Assembly: GCF_000685275.1 (NCBI RefSeq)
Contig: NZ_ARYK01000006.1
Coordinates: 1 to 64,000, forward strand
DNA length: 64,000 bases
Source: Hyphomonas johnsonii MHS-2
GTDB taxonomy: Bacteria > Pseudomonadota > Alphaproteobacteria > Caulobacterales > Hyphomonadaceae
Reading direction: 5' to 3'
The notes beneath the pieces are model-generated. The model ran no database searches and was not told the DNA's origin. It worked only from the letters and a program-made list of their open reading frames with translations. Shown here piece after piece: positions 48,305 through 58,787 of this stretch (position 1 is the first letter of the stretch; each line of letters opens with the position of its first letter). The position numbers and the translations under genes are program-made.

Positions 48305-49513
48305 CTACGCGGCCGCGCCCTCTGCACCGGCGGCGGCACTCGCCCAGGCCCACTGGAAATTATAGCCGCCGAGCCAGCCGGTCACGTCGACGCATTCGCC
48401 GATGAAATAGAGTCCGGCAAGGTGGCGGCTCTCCATGGTTTTCGACGAGAGGCCGGACGTGTCTATCCCGCCCGCCGTGACCTCTGCCGTGCGCCACCCT
48501 TCGGTGCCGGCCGGGCGTACGACCCATGACGACAGGGCGCCGGCAAGGGTGTCGAGTGTGGCGTGGGAGGTGTCGGCGAGGCGGGACGTGGGCGTGGTGT
48601 GGGTGCGGCTGAGGACGAGGTGGGCGAGGCGGGAGGGGAGAAGCGCCTCAAGCGCGGAGGCAAGCGTCTGCTGTGGCCGGTCGCGCTTGGCGGTCTTCAG
48701 GGTCCCGGCAATGTCGGTGCCGGGCAGCAGCGTAAGCGTCACCGGCTCGCCGGGCGACCAGTAGGATGAGACCTGCAGGATGGCGGGGCCGGAAAGGCCG
48801 CGATGGGTGAACAGCATGGCCTCGTCGAAGGCGGCCCGGTCGGTGCTGGCGCGCACGTCACAGGCGACGCCGGAGATTGACGCGAAGTCGTCATGGTCCG
48901 CGCCCGTGAAGACGAACGGCACGAGGGCCGCACGGGTCTGGACGATGGCGTGACCGAACTGGCGGGCAATGTCGTAGGCGAGGCCGGAGGCGCCCATTTT
49001 CGGGATGGACAGGCCGCCGGTGGCGATGACGAGTTTCGGCGCGGCCAGCCGCCCGCCCGACGTGTCGACCGTGAACAGGCCGTCGGCGTGGCTGACGGAC
49101 GTGACCTGGGTATTCAGGCGCAGTTCGCCGCCACCGGCGTCCAGTTCATCCAGCAACATCCTGATGATGGCGCCGGCCTTCTGGTCGCAGAAGAGCTGGC
49201 CGAGCGTCTTCTCGTGCCAGGTGATTTCGTGGCGGGCCAGCAGATCGAGAAAATCCTGCGGCGTGTAGCGGGCAAGCGCCGACTTGGCGAAATGCGGGTT
49301 CTCGGAAATGAATCGGTCGGGCGCAGTGTGGATATTGGTGAAATTGCATCGTCCGCCACCCGAAATGCGGACCTTCTCGGCAGGTTTTGCCGCATGATCG
49401 ATGACAAGCACCTTGCGCCCCGCCCGTCCCATGCGGCTGGCGCAGAACAGGCCAGCGGCGCCGGCGCCCAGAACGACGGCGTCGAATGCAGGGGAGGGGG
49501 GCGCAGCGGGCAT
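48305..49513 (-). CDS. BaiN/HI0933-family FAD-dependent oxidoreductase
   Basis: A 402-residue flavoprotein of the HI0933 family. The Rossmann FAD motif VLGAGAAGLFCASR is near the start, ISGGGRCNFTN is the diagnostic family signature, and the C-terminal GECVDVTGWLGGYNFQWAWASA completes FAD binding. Family members include BaiN of bile acid metabolism, but most have no known substrate. ATG 49513 is chosen; an ATG 36 bases upstream would add an unlikely leader. Confidence 0.87.
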   Translation of the reverse strand: MPAAPPSPAFDAVVLGAGAAGLFCASRMGRAGRKVLVIDHAAKPAEKVRISGGGRCNFTNIHTAPDRFISENPHFAKSALARYTPQDFLDLLARHEITWHEKTLGQLFCDQKAGAIIRMLLDELDAGGGELRLNTQVTSVSHADGLFTVDTSGGRLAAPKLVIATGGLSIPKMGASGLAYDIARQFGHAIVQTRAALVPFVFTGADHDDFASISGVACDVRASTDRAAFDEAMLFTHRGLSGPAILQVSSYWSPGEPVTLTLLPGTDIAGTLKTAKRDRPQQTLASALEALLPSRLAHLVLSRTHTTPTSRLADTSHATLDTLAGALSSWVVRPAGTEGWRTAEVTAGGIDTSGLSSKTMESRHLAGLYFIGECVDVTGWLGGYNFQWAWASAAAGAEGAAA

Positions 49514-49572
49514 GGCTGGCCTATGCCGCAGGCGGGGTGCGGCGTGCAAGCCTGATCCACCGCCGGGACAGC

Positions 49573-50346
49573 TTACTTCGTCTGGCCACCATCGACGGGC
49601 AGGATAGCGCCAGTGACGAAGCTGGCCAGCGGGCTGAGCAGGTAGGCCGCTGCCGAACCGATTTCGTCGGGGCGACCGAACCGGTTGAGCGGCACTTCAC
49701 GGCGGATCCATTTTTTCCAGGCTGCGCCGCGCTCGCCTTCGGAGCGGGTTTCCCAGTCGCCGCCGGGGAAGATGATATTGCCGGGGGCAATCGCGTTGAC
49801 GCGCACACCGGACGGCCCCGCCACGCGGGCAAGCTCCTTGGCGAGGTGGTTCATCGCCGCCTTGGAGGTGCCATAGGTGACGGGCGTGCCAAGTGCGCCG
49901 AGACCGGCGATGGAGGTGATCATCAGGACCGAGCCTTCGCTGCGCGGCGTCATCTGGCGCAGGGCCGAACGGGCGAGCTTGAAGGCCGAATCGAGATTCT
50001 GGCTGATGCCGCCATCCCAGGTTTCGTCGTCCACTTCAAATCCGGGCGGGCAGGGGTGGAGGCCGATATTGGCAACTGCGCCCCAGAGCGGGCCGAATTC
50101 GGTTTCGATTGCAGCAATCATCGTGTCGATCGTGCCGGAATCGCGCAGGTCTCCCGCCCGGGCCCAGAGCCTGTCTTCGCCATATTGCTTGGCGAGGCGG
50201 GCGCGTTGTTCCTCCAGCGCCTCGGCGCCGCGCGCGGCCATGGCGACTTTTGCGCCTTCCGCGAGGCAGGCTTCGACAATGCCAAGCCCGATGCCCCGGC
50301 TGGCGCCTGCCACGAAAATCACCTTGTCCTTCAATCCGAGGTCCAT
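49573..50346 (-). CDS. SDR-family oxidoreductase
   Basis: A 257-residue classical short-chain dehydrogenase. The cofactor motif GASRGIG is at residues 14-20, the catalytic Ser is in MITSIAG, and the YxxxK motif appears as YGTSK. The C-terminal VDGGQ is typical. The substrate cannot be predicted. It follows the DUF454 gene by five bases. Confidence 0.9.
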   Translation of the reverse strand: MDLGLKDKVIFVAGASRGIGLGIVEACLAEGAKVAMAARGAEALEEQRARLAKQYGEDRLWARAGDLRDSGTIDTMIAAIETEFGPLWGAVANIGLHPCPPGFEVDDETWDGGISQNLDSAFKLARSALRQMTPRSEGSVLMITSIAGLGALGTPVTYGTSKAAMNHLAKELARVAGPSGVRVNAIAPGNIIFPGGDWETRSEGERGAAWKKWIRREVPLNRFGRPDEIGSAAAYLLSPLASFVTGAILPVDGGQTK

Positions 50347-50351
50347 GCCCG

Positions 50352-50759
50352 TCAGTCTCCCTTTTGCTTTATTACTGTGTCTGTAGGCGGTTCAGCTGCC
50401 GGGTCAAACGGTGCCTTGCGACTGATCACGAACGCGGCGCCGATGGCCAGCAGGCCGAGGCTGCCGGCCATCGCCCAGGGCATCTGCCAAAACAGGAAGA
50501 TCGTCCCGGCGGCGGCGAGCGCCATGCCCGACAGGGCGGCGGCCTTGCTGCGCATGTTCATCCGGCCGTGTTCGGCGAACGTCCGGATCGGTTCGCCGAT
50601 GCCCGGCCGCGCATAGATCCACGCGGCCCAGGCGGGGTTGGAACGGGCAAAGGCAAGCGCTGCGGCGATCCAGAAGATCGTTGTCGGCCAGACCGGGAGC
50701 ACCAGGCCGATCGCGCCCAGCGCGAATGCGATAAGTCCGAAGATCCGCCAGGCCCACAT
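50352..50759 (-). CDS. DUF454 (YbaN-like) membrane protein
   Basis: A 135-residue membrane protein of the YbaN/DUF454 family, recognised by [17 protein letters not shown] (about residues 14-30) and the ARSNPAW and GIGEPIRTF blocks, with three to four hydrophobic segments. Its function is unknown. The ATG at 50759 gives the family-typical N-terminus; a frame extending to 50864 would add 35 non-hydrophobic residues. It is probably cotranscribed with the SDR gene. Confidence 0.78.
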   Translation of the reverse strand: MWAWRIFGLIAFALGAIGLVLPVWPTTIFWIAAALAFARSNPAWAAWIYARPGIGEPIRTFAEHGRMNMRSKAAALSGMALAAAGTIFLFWQMPWAMAGSLGLLAIGAAFVISRKAPFDPAAEPPTDTVIKQKGD

Positions 50760-50931
50760 GGGGGCATTCTTCGGGTGGATTGGAACGGCTGGCAAGCCGG
50801 TGCGGAGCGCACGGCGAATGCCAATGGCGTGAAGAATTTGCAATAATCCTTTGAATTGACCCAATCGCGCCCTGTTCGCGCCGCGGCGAAGGTGTGTAAG
50901 GATGCGATAAGAAGATCAGAGGAGTGGGAAC

Positions 50932-53900
50932 ATGTCGCACGACACTTTCGGCAAGCGGGGAACCTTTCGGGTCGTACTGGCAGCCATGTTGTTCGCCGTG
51001 GCGGCTGCATGTGGCGGTGGGTCTGACAAGGCCAAGACGCCTGACGTCGCCAGCAGCGCGGGTGAAGTTGTCCAGCGCTCGCCCAAGGATCGGGTCGCCG
51101 CGCGCCAGCGCGAACAGCGCCGCCAGAAGGCCCTTGATGCCCAGGCGCAGGAGTTCTCCTATTTCCGTTACCGGATCGACACCAGCGCCGATCAACCGCT
51201 GGCCTGTCTCGTTTTCTCTGCCGCGCTCGACCCGAAAACCGACTATTCGCCGTTCGTCGAGTTCCGCCCCGCGTTCCGGCCGGCGCTCAGCGTCGAGGGC
51301 CGCGAGCTGTGCATCGGTGGCCTGACCTTCGGGACGAGCCGCACGGCGACGATCCTGTCCGGCCTGCCGGCCGCTGACGGGCGCACCTTGAAGGGCGAAG
51401 AGACGGTCGCGATCGATTTCGCCGACCGGCCGCCGTATGTCGGCTTCAAGGGGGCGGGCGTCATCCTGCCGCGCGAGGATGCCGACGGCCTGCCAATCGA
51501 AACGGTCAATGTCGACAAGGTGAAGATCACGGTGTCGCGCATCAATGACCGCGCGCTGGCCTTCAAGAGCATCAGCGAAGGCGAAACCAGCGCGCAGGGA
51601 CGCTATTCCTATTCCTGGGGTGAAGACGATCCGAGTGACGTGGAAGCAGAAATCTGGTCCGGCACGATGGAGGTTCCCTCCGAGCAGAACGCGCCGGTAA
51701 TCTCGGTCTTCCCGCTGCAGGATGTCATCGGCACGCTGGAGCCTGGCGCCTATTATGTCCGCGTCACCGACGCGGCGGAGCTGAATGCTGCCGAAGGCCC
51801 GCCTGCGTCGTCCAGTCGCTGGATCATGCTGACCGACCTCGCGATCACCGCCTATGAAGGCGAGAACGGCCTCGACGTGACCCTGCGCTCGCTGCAGGAC
51901 GGCAAGCCCGTTCCGGATACGGACGTCCAGCTTGTGGCCATGAACAATGAAATCCTGGCCGAGACCCGCAGCAACGAACAGGGCCGGGTTGCGTTCGACA
52001 AGCCGATCATCAGCGGGCAGGGCAACCTGGCTCCGAGAATGCTGCTGGCGTTCAGCGCCAAGGGTGAACTCGCGGCACTGGACCTGACACGGGCACCGGT
52101 GGACCTGTCTGAGCATGCTGTCGGCGGACGCCGCACGCCCGGTCTGGTCGATGCCTATGTCTATACGGATCGCGGCATCTACCGGCCCGGCGAGACAGTC
52201 GAGATTTCGGCGCTGCTGCGCGACCGGACCGGACGGCAGATTTCGTCCCGTGCCGGCAATCTGGTCATCTATCGCCCGAACGGCCTGGTTGCGACCAAGG
52301 TGCGGTTCGACGACCCGGAGTCGGGCGCGGTCCTCAATGGCTTCGACCTGCCGAGGGGCGCCTCGCGTGGCCAGTGGCGGGCTGTCATCGAAATGGACGG
52401 CATGGCCGAGCCTGCCGGGACGGCGCGGTTCTCGGTCGAGGATTTCGTGCCCCAGCGGATCGCGGTCGACCTGACAGGCGACGACAAGACGCCGATCAAG
52501 GTTGGCGGCAGTGTCGACCTGAGCGTTGCCTCGCGGTTCCTCTACGGGGCGCCCGGCGCGGGCCTGACCGTCAAGTCAGAAGCGCGTATCGAGCCCCAGC
52601 AGAACCCGTTCCCGGCATTCGACGGCTTTGAATTCGGTCGCCATGACGCAACGTTCGAGGAACGCATCGTCGAACTCCCTGACCAGACAACGGACGGGGC
52701 CGGCAATGCGACAGTGCGCGTGGCACCGGGCTCAGCCGGCAGCAATGCCGGGCGTCCGCTGCGGATCAATGCCGTGGTCAGCGTGCTCGAGCCTGGCGGC
52801 CGCGCGGTCACCGAGAGCCTGCGTGTGCCCTACCGGCCGGAGAGTCTTTATATCGGCCTGAAGCCCGGTTTCGAGGATTCCGTCGATGAAGGCGGCGATT
52901 CGGTCTTCCAGGTCGTCGCGGTCAATTCCGATGGCGTGGCTGTTGGCCAGCGCCTGAAATGGAAAATGCTCGCGATCGACTACCATTATGACTGGTACCG
53001 CGATGGCGATGAGTGGCGCTGGCGCCGGTCGCGCACGGTGACCAAGGCGAACGAGGGTGTCGTGACGACGCCGGCTGGCGGAACCGCCGAGATCAAGGTC
53101 AGCGGCCTCGAATGGGGCAGCCATGAACTCGTGGTCGAAGCTGAAGGCGTCAATGTCGGCGCCCAGGCCAGCAATGCGTTCTATGTCGGCTGGGGTGGCC
53201 GTGTGTCCGGTGACGGTGTCGAGGCACCCGACCGGGTTCGCGTGATCGGCCCGGACAAGTCTCCGTCGCCCGGCCAGACGGCCGTGATGACGATCATCCC
53301 GCCTTATGACGGGCAGGCCCAGATCGTCGTGGCAACCGATACGGTCCTGTCGGTCCAGAACCTGGCCGTCACGGCGGCCGGTACCCGCGTGACCTTGCCG
53401 GTGACGGATGCCTGGGGCGAGGGCGCCTATGTCATGGTCAACGTCTATACCCAACGTGACCCGATCCTGCAGGCCAAGCCGCGCCGTGCGGTGGGCGTGG
53501 TGAACGTGCCGGTCAACATGGACGCGCGTACATTCGCCCTGACGATCGCCGCGCCGAAGGTGGCCCGCCCGCGCGGCGAACAGGTGGTCGAGGTCAGTTT
53601 CGGCAATGGCCCGCGCGAGCCGGTGTTCCTGACCCTGGCCGCCGTGGACGAGGGCATCCTGCAGCTCACCAAGTTCAAGAGCCCCGACCCGGTCAGCTAT
53701 TATTACGGCCAGAAGGCGCTCGGCGTTGAACTCTATGACGATTACGGCCGCCTGCTGGACCCGAACATGGGCCTGCCGGCAGAGGTGCGCACCGGTGGTG
53801 ACCAGCTCGGCGGTGAAGGCCTGACGGTTGTGCCGACCAAGTCGGTGGCGCTGTTCTCCGGCCTCGTCGATGTCGGCCGGTCCGGCAAGGCGAAGATCCG

Positions 53901-55908
53901 CTTCGATGTGCCGGACTTCAACGGCGAACTGCGCCTGATGGCGGTGGCATGGTCGAAGACCGGGCTTGGCAGCGGCGAGTCGAAGATGACCGTGCGCGAC
54001 GAAGCGCCGTCCGAGATGATCCTGCCGCGCTTCCTGGCGCCGGGTGATGAAGCGTTCCTGACGGCCAGCATCGACAATGTCGAACTGCCTGCCGGCGAGT
54101 TCAGGGCCGACATAACCGGATCAGGTCCGCTGACCGTTGCCGACAGTCACTTCCGCAAGACCCTGCCGACAGGCCAGCGCTCGGATGCACCGGTGCGGGT
54201 GGATGCGACGACCGAGGGTATTTCCCAGGTTCGCATGGCGGTGACAGGGCCCAACAAGTTTGCGGTGACCCACACCTATGACATCCAGACCCGTTCGCCC
54301 TACCTGCCGGAAACCCGCTCGACGAGCGCGTTGATGCAGCCTGGCGACGAATACGCGATCGATCCGAAACTGCTCGCCGGCTATATCCCGGGATCGGTGG
54401 ACGTGACGGTCGGCTATTCGAGCATTCCGGTCGACCCGGCGACGCTCTATGCCTCGCTCGACCGCTATCCCTATGGCTGCACCGAACAGACGGTGAGCCG
54501 GGCGCTGCCGCTGCTCTATTCCGAACAGCTGGTCGCGATGGGGGCGCGCGGGACGCGCGACAATGCGCGTGACCGCATCCAGACCGCCGTCAACACGCTG
54601 CTGAACCGGCAGAGCGCCGATGGCGCGTTCGGCCTGTGGCGTGAAGGTGACGGCAATGCCTCGCCATGGCTCGGCGCCTATGTGACGGACTTCGTCTATC
54701 GCGCCAAGGCCGAAGGCTATGAAGTGCCGGCTGAATCGCTTGACCGGGCCTATGGCGCGCTCAGGGCGATCTCGACCGGCGACCAGTGGCGCGTCTACGG
54801 CTATGATACGGACGTCTATGAAAGCCGGTATTCCAACGATACCGCCGAGCAGATGATGTACCGGGCGTCGGCCTATTCGCTCTATGTCCTGGCCAAGGCA
54901 GGGGAGGCGGACATTTCCCGCCTGCGCTACCTGCATGACCGGGAACTGCCGAAGATCAACAGCCCGCTCGCCCGTGCCCAGATCGGGGCCGGCCTGGCCC
55001 TGCTCGGCGACCGGTCGCGCGCCACATCGGCGTTCGAGTCGGCGGAAAAGGCGCTCGGCTACACCAATACCGGCGATTACTACCAGACGCCGCTGCGTGA
55101 CGTTGCAGGTGTCATGGCCCTTGCCAGCGAAGCCGACATGGCGCCTGTCGTCGCCCGTCTCGCCGAAAAGCTCGGCAAGGACGTGCCCGACGCCGACACG
55201 CTGACGACGCAGGAAAAGGCGTTCATCCTGCTGGCGGTGAATGACTTCAACAGGGGTGAGAATGCGTTCCGCCTGGTCGTTGAAGGTCTTGGCCGCAACA
55301 AGGACAACCAGCGCCAGTACCTGATTTCGGAAGAGCAGGTCGCCTCGGGCGTCACGTTCAAGCTCGAAGGCAAGGCGCCGATGTTCCGGACCGTGATGGT
55401 CACCGGCGCACCTGAAAAGGCGCCGCCAGCCGCGTCTTCGAAACTGAAGGTCGACAAGACCTACTTCACGATGACTGGCGGGAAGGTCGACCTTTCGCGG
55501 GTCAACCAGGGTGACCAGCTGGTCGTGCGCCTGACGGTCACGCCGGAAGAGCGCCGCCTCAACCCGGTGATCGTGGCCGACCTGCTGCCGGCCGGCTTCG
55601 AGATCGAAACGGTGCTGAAGCCCGCAGACGGCAAGCGCACCAACAATACGTCAGGGGCTTTCGCCTTTGTCGGCGAGATTGCCCAGGCCCAGTCCGAGCA
55701 GGCACAGGATGACCGCTTCGTCGCGGCCGTCGATGTCTATGGCGATGCCAAGACGCTGGCCTATGTCGTGCGCGCGGTGACGGCCGGTGATTTCGCCATG
55801 CCGGGCGTTGTTGCCGAGGACATGTATCGGCCGGCGGTCTATGCCCGCTCGCGTCCGGGACGTGTCGTAATCACCGGGGCACCGGGCACGACTGCAGGAG
55901 GCAAGTAG
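50932..55908 (+). CDS. Bacterial alpha-2-macroglobulin lipoprotein
   Basis: A 1658-residue periplasmic protease trap. The signal peptide ends in a lipobox (AAAC, Cys27). MG-type beta domains fill residues about 150-900, including MG2-like YVYTDRGIYRPGETVEI, a landmark near residues 405-420. The thioester motif CTEQ (1183-1186) is intact, inside an alpha-helical TED domain with (alpha-alpha) repeats. The C-terminal receptor-like domain ends the chain. Such proteins capture proteases attacking the envelope and work with PBP1C, whose gene starts four bases downstream. GAGGAG precedes the ATG. Confidence 0.95.
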   Translation: MSHDTFGKRGTFRVVLAAMLFAVAAACGGGSDKAKTPDVASSAGEVVQRSPKDRVAARQREQRRQKALDAQAQEFSYFRYRIDTSADQPLACLVFSAALDPKTDYSPFVEFRPAFRPALSVEGRELCIGGLTFGTSRTATILSGLPAADGRTLKGEETVAIDFADRPPYVGFKGAGVILPREDADGLPIETVNVDKVKITVSRINDRALAFKSISEGETSAQGRYSYSWGEDDPSDVEAEIWSGTMEVPSEQNAPVISVFPLQDVIGTLEPGAYYVRVTDAAELNAAEGPPASSSRWIMLTDLAITAYEGENGLDVTLRSLQDGKPVPDTDVQLVAMNNEILAETRSNEQGRVAFDKPIISGQGNLAPRMLLAFSAKGELAALDLTRAPVDLSEHAVGGRRTPGLVDAYVYTDRGIYRPGETVEISALLRDRTGRQISSRAGNLVIYRPNGLVATKVRFDDPESGAVLNGFDLPRGASRGQWRAVIEMDGMAEPAGTARFSVEDFVPQRIAVDLTGDDKTPIKVGGSVDLSVASRFLYGAPGAGLTVKSEARIEPQQNPFPAFDGFEFGRHDATFEERIVELPDQTTDGAGNATVRVAPGSAGSNAGRPLRINAVVSVLEPGGRAVTESLRVPYRPESLYIGLKPGFEDSVDEGGDSVFQVVAVNSDGVAVGQRLKWKMLAIDYHYDWYRDGDEWRWRRSRTVTKANEGVVTTPAGGTAEIKVSGLEWGSHELVVEAEGVNVGAQASNAFYVGWGGRVSGDGVEAPDRVRVIGPDKSPSPGQTAVMTIIPPYDGQAQIVVATDTVLSVQNLAVTAAGTRVTLPVTDAWGEGAYVMVNVYTQRDPILQAKPRRAVGVVNVPVNMDARTFALTIAAPKVARPRGEQVVEVSFGNGPREPVFLTLAAVDEGILQLTKFKSPDPVSYYYGQKALGVELYDDYGRLLDPNMGLPAEVRTGGDQLGGEGLTVVPTKSVALFSGLVDVGRSGKAKIRFDVPDFNGELRLMAVAWSKTGLGSGESKMTVRDEAPSEMILPRFLAPGDEAFLTASIDNVELPAGEFRADITGSGPLTVADSHFRKTLPTGQRSDAPVRVDATTEGISQVRMAVTGPNKFAVTHTYDIQTRSPYLPETRSTSALMQPGDEYAIDPKLLAGYIPGSVDVTVGYSSIPVDPATLYASLDRYPYGCTEQTVSRALPLLYSEQLVAMGARGTRDNARDRIQTAVNTLLNRQSADGAFGLWREGDGNASPWLGAYVTDFVYRAKAEGYEVPAESLDRAYGALRAISTGDQWRVYGYDTDVYESRYSNDTAEQMMYRASAYSLYVLAKAGEADISRLRYLHDRELPKINSPLARAQIGAGLALLGDRSRATSAFESAEKALGYTNTGDYYQTPLRDVAGVMALASEADMAPVVARLAEKLGKDVPDADTLTTQEKAFILLAVNDFNRGENAFRLVVEGLGRNKDNQRQYLISEEQVASGVTFKLEGKAPMFRTVMVTGAPEKAPPAASSKLKVDKTYFTMTGGKVDLSRVNQGDQLVVRLTVTPEERRLNPVIVADLLPAGFEIETVLKPADGKRTNNTSGAFAFVGEIAQAQSEQAQDDRFVAAVDVYGDAKTLAYVVRAVTAGDFAMPGVVAEDMYRPAVYARSRPGRVVITGAPGTTAGGK

Positions 55909-55912
55909 GCCC

Positions 55913-57970
55913 ATGAGCCAGCCGGGGCGCCTGCTTGCGGCCCTTGCGGTCCTTCTGGCGGCGGTGTTCGGGCTTGATGCGCTGTTCCCGCCGCCGCTGG
56001 CCAGGGCCGGGCATATCTCGGCCATGGTCACCGACCGGCAGGGCAAGCCGCTGCGCGCCTTTCCGACCGATGATGGCCGCTGGCGGTTCCGTGGCGATCT
56101 CGACAAGATCGACCCGGAATTCGTCGAGGCCCTGATCCGCGTCGAGGACAAGCGCTTCCGCCAGCACCAGGGCACCGACTGGATCGGCATGGCGCGGGCG
56201 GCGGTGGATTCCGTTTTCGCCGGCCGGATCGTGTCCGGTGGATCGACCATCACGATGCAGACGGCGCGCATGCTTGAGCCGCGCGACCGCACCATCGGGT
56301 CGAAACTGATCGAGATCATCCGGGCCCGGCAGATCGAACACCGGCTCAGCAAGGACGAGATCCTCGAACTCTACCTCACGCTGACACCCTATGGCGGTAA
56401 TCTCGAAGGCGTGCGGGCGGCAAGCTGGAGCTATTTCGGGCACGAAGCGGACCGCCTGTCGGACGACGAGATCGCGCTGCTGATCGCGTTGCCCCAGTCG
56501 CCGGAAGCGCGGCGCCCGGACCGGCGGCCGGTCCAGGCCGCCAGGGCGCGTGACTGGGTCGCGGAAAAGCTGGCAAATTATGGCGTGTTTTCCGAAGCGG
56601 ACGTCGCCGACGTTGCGGCCTTGCCAGTGCCGGGGCGCCGCCGGGATTTCCCGGATCGCGCCTGGCATGGCACAGCCAAGGCGCTCGCCAGCGGGCCGCG
56701 CGGTGATGTGCGCTCGACTCTCGACTCCAGCCTGCAGGCCGAGGTCGAGCGGATTGCGCTGACCCGGGCGGACGCGGCAGGCCCCGAGGTGCAGGTTTCG
56801 GTACTGGTCGTGGACATCCCGACCCGGGCAGTACGGGCCATTGCCGGGTCGGCCTCGCGCGACCGGCCGGGCGGCTGGCTTGACCTGACGGCGCAGGCGC
56901 GCTCGCCGGGATCGACGCTGAAACCCTTTATCTATGCGATGGCCTTCGATGACGGCTCGGCCGCGCCGGACACGCTGATCTCCGACCTGCCGAGGCGGTT
57001 CGCCGCCTACCAGCCGGAGAATTTCGACCGCATGTTCCGCGGCGACGTGCGTGTGTCGGACGCGCTGCAGCACTCACTCAACGTGCCGGCGGTGATGATG
57101 CTCGACAAGGTCGGGCCCGAACGGTTCGCCGCGCAGTTGGCACTGGCAGGCGCCAGCCCGCGGATTGCCGGGTCTGCCAGCCATGAGGCCGGGCTGGCGA
57201 TCGCGCTTGGCGGGGCTGGCCTGACGGCGCGCGAGCTGGCCGTGCTGTATGCCGCGCTCGGCGACAAGGGCGTTGCCAAGCCACTGGTCTGGCGGGCCGA
57301 CGCGGAACCGGCCAGCCGCGCCCTGCCGGGCCAGCGCCTGATCGGTGAGGCCAGCGCTGACGAGATTATCCGCATCCTGCAGAATGGCCCGACGCCGGAA
57401 GGCCGGGTGCCGGGTCGCCTGACGGAGAATGCGCCGCAGATCGCCTTCAAGACCGGTACGTCATACGGCTTCCGCGACGCGTGGGCTGCGGGCGTGGCCG
57501 GCGACCTTGCGATCGTGGTCTGGGTCGGGCGCGCCGACGGGGCGCCGCGTCCGGGCGTTACCGGCGGCGATGTCGCCCTGCCGATCCTGTTCGAGATTGC
57601 CGACCGTGCGGCCCACCACCTGCGCGATGAAGGGGCCGCACGCGGCCGCCTGACGGCTGAAGCGCGGCCGAGGTCGAAGGGCGCGATCCGCGACTTTTCC
57701 GCTGACGCACCGCCACAGATCCTGTTCCCGCCGCGCGACGCCGAATTGTGGGCGGGAACCGTCGATGGCACGCCGGCAAAGGGGTTTGTCCTCGCCGGCC
57801 GGGGGGAGGGACAGCTCACCTGGTTCGTTAACGGAGCGCCTTGCGCCATTGATGACGCGGGCGCGCCCGTCTGGCAGCCGACCCGCGAGGGATTCTACAT
57901 CGTCACTGCAGTGGATACTGCAGGACGGACGAGCCGGGTGCGTGTGCGCGTCCTGACCGGGCCTGCTTGA
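55913..57970 (+). CDS. pbpC: Penicillin-binding protein 1C
   Basis: A 685-residue bifunctional peptidoglycan synthase. After a membrane helix (about 5-25), the GT51 transglycosylase domain has the catalytic Glu78 in RVEDKRFRQHQG and GGSTITMQTARML. The transpeptidase domain has S334-T-L-K337, S388-L-N390 and K513-T-G515. The C-terminal PBP1C-specific domain (about 590-680) contains ILFPPRDAELW. Pairing with an alpha-2-macroglobulin gene suggests joint repair and defence of breached envelope. Confidence 0.95.
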   Translation: MSQPGRLLAALAVLLAAVFGLDALFPPPLARAGHISAMVTDRQGKPLRAFPTDDGRWRFRGDLDKIDPEFVEALIRVEDKRFRQHQGTDWIGMARAAVDSVFAGRIVSGGSTITMQTARMLEPRDRTIGSKLIEIIRARQIEHRLSKDEILELYLTLTPYGGNLEGVRAASWSYFGHEADRLSDDEIALLIALPQSPEARRPDRRPVQAARARDWVAEKLANYGVFSEADVADVAALPVPGRRRDFPDRAWHGTAKALASGPRGDVRSTLDSSLQAEVERIALTRADAAGPEVQVSVLVVDIPTRAVRAIAGSASRDRPGGWLDLTAQARSPGSTLKPFIYAMAFDDGSAAPDTLISDLPRRFAAYQPENFDRMFRGDVRVSDALQHSLNVPAVMMLDKVGPERFAAQLALAGASPRIAGSASHEAGLAIALGGAGLTARELAVLYAALGDKGVAKPLVWRADAEPASRALPGQRLIGEASADEIIRILQNGPTPEGRVPGRLTENAPQIAFKTGTSYGFRDAWAAGVAGDLAIVVWVGRADGAPRPGVTGGDVALPILFEIADRAAHHLRDEGAARGRLTAEARPRSKGAIRDFSADAPPQILFPPRDAELWAGTVDGTPAKGFVLAGRGEGQLTWFVNGAPCAIDDAGAPVWQPTREGFYIVTAVDTAGRTSRVRVRVLTGPA

Positions 57971-58068
57971 CAACACAGCTTCGCCCCAAAATTGCCACTG
58001 CCTGACAACACGCGGTCAACACAAACCTGTTAACTGTGCAGTTGTCCTCTTTCCAGCAAAGGGGCGCA

Positions 58069-58080
58069 TCCCATATGGGA
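58069..58080. promoter_or_regulatory. Perfect palindrome upstream of msrA
   Basis: TCCCATATGGGA lies 48 bases upstream of the msrA ATG. A TATAGT hexamer at 58104-58109 may be the -10; the matching -35 position (CTTTGG, 58081-58086) directly abuts the palindrome. It could be an operator for an oxidative-stress or other regulator. Confidence 0.4.
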
Positions 58081-58127
58081 CTTTGGTAGGCGGCACGTAC
58101 GCCTATAGTCGTGTTTAAGAGTTTGTC

Positions 58128-58778
58128 ATGCGTAACCGTTCCGCCACCCTTATCGCCTTGTCTGCCGGGATTGCCGCGGCCGGTTTCGCGTTCATCTCGA
58201 GTGCCGGCGCAGAAGACCAGCCAGCAACCGAATCGGCCAAGCGCCTGTCGACGGCGGTGTTTGCCGGCGGCTGCTTCTGGTGCACCGAAGCGGATTTCGA
58301 CAAGGTCGACGGCGTGATCGACACGATCTCGGGCTATACCGGTGGCGACGTGGCCAACCCGACCTACAAGCAGGTCAGCCACGAGACCACGGGCCATTAT
58401 GAATCGGTCAAGGTGACCTATGATTCCGATGTCGTGTCGTATGACCAGCTGGTGACCTATTTCCTCCACCATATCGACCCGACCGACGCCTTTGGCCAGT
58501 TCTGCGACAAGGGCGACAGCTACCGGTCAGCCATTTTCGTTGCCAATGACGAAGAACGCCAGGTTGCCGAGAGCGATATTTCCGCAGTCGACGCGTCCCG
58601 CGTCCTGCCCAAGCCGGTCGTGACCAAGGTCCTTGCCACCAGCACGTTCTGGCCGGCCGAGGACTATCACCAGAATTATTACAAGAAGAACCCGTTGCGC
58701 TACAGCTACTATCGCTCGTCCTGCGGACGCGACAAGCGCATCGAGGCGCTCTGGGGCGACGCCGTCGCCACGCACTGA
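58128..58778 (+). CDS. msrA: Periplasmic peptide-methionine (S)-S-oxide reductase
   Basis: A 216-residue MsrA that reduces methionine-S-sulfoxide in oxidised proteins. The active site is GGCFWCTE (residues 47-54, nucleophile Cys49), and the family motif GYTGGDVANPTYKQVS with HYESVKVTYD follows. A signal peptide (residues 1-28, ending SSAGA) means it works in the periplasm, which is less common than cytosolic MsrA. A Cys near the C-terminus (SSCGRD) may be the resolving residue. Confidence 0.93.
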   Translation: MRNRSATLIALSAGIAAAGFAFISSAGAEDQPATESAKRLSTAVFAGGCFWCTEADFDKVDGVIDTISGYTGGDVANPTYKQVSHETTGHYESVKVTYDSDVVSYDQLVTYFLHHIDPTDAFGQFCDKGDSYRSAIFVANDEERQVAESDISAVDASRVLPKPVVTKVLATSTFWPAEDYHQNYYKKNPLRYSYYRSSCGRDKRIEALWGDAVATH

Positions 58779-58787
58779 GCCGTTGGC

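Noticed and set aside
50404-52116. 570-codon minus-strand frame spanning the DUF454 gene and the start of the macroglobulin gene
   Set aside because: It runs antisense to a clear lipoprotein gene and out of frame with DUF454; there are no domains.
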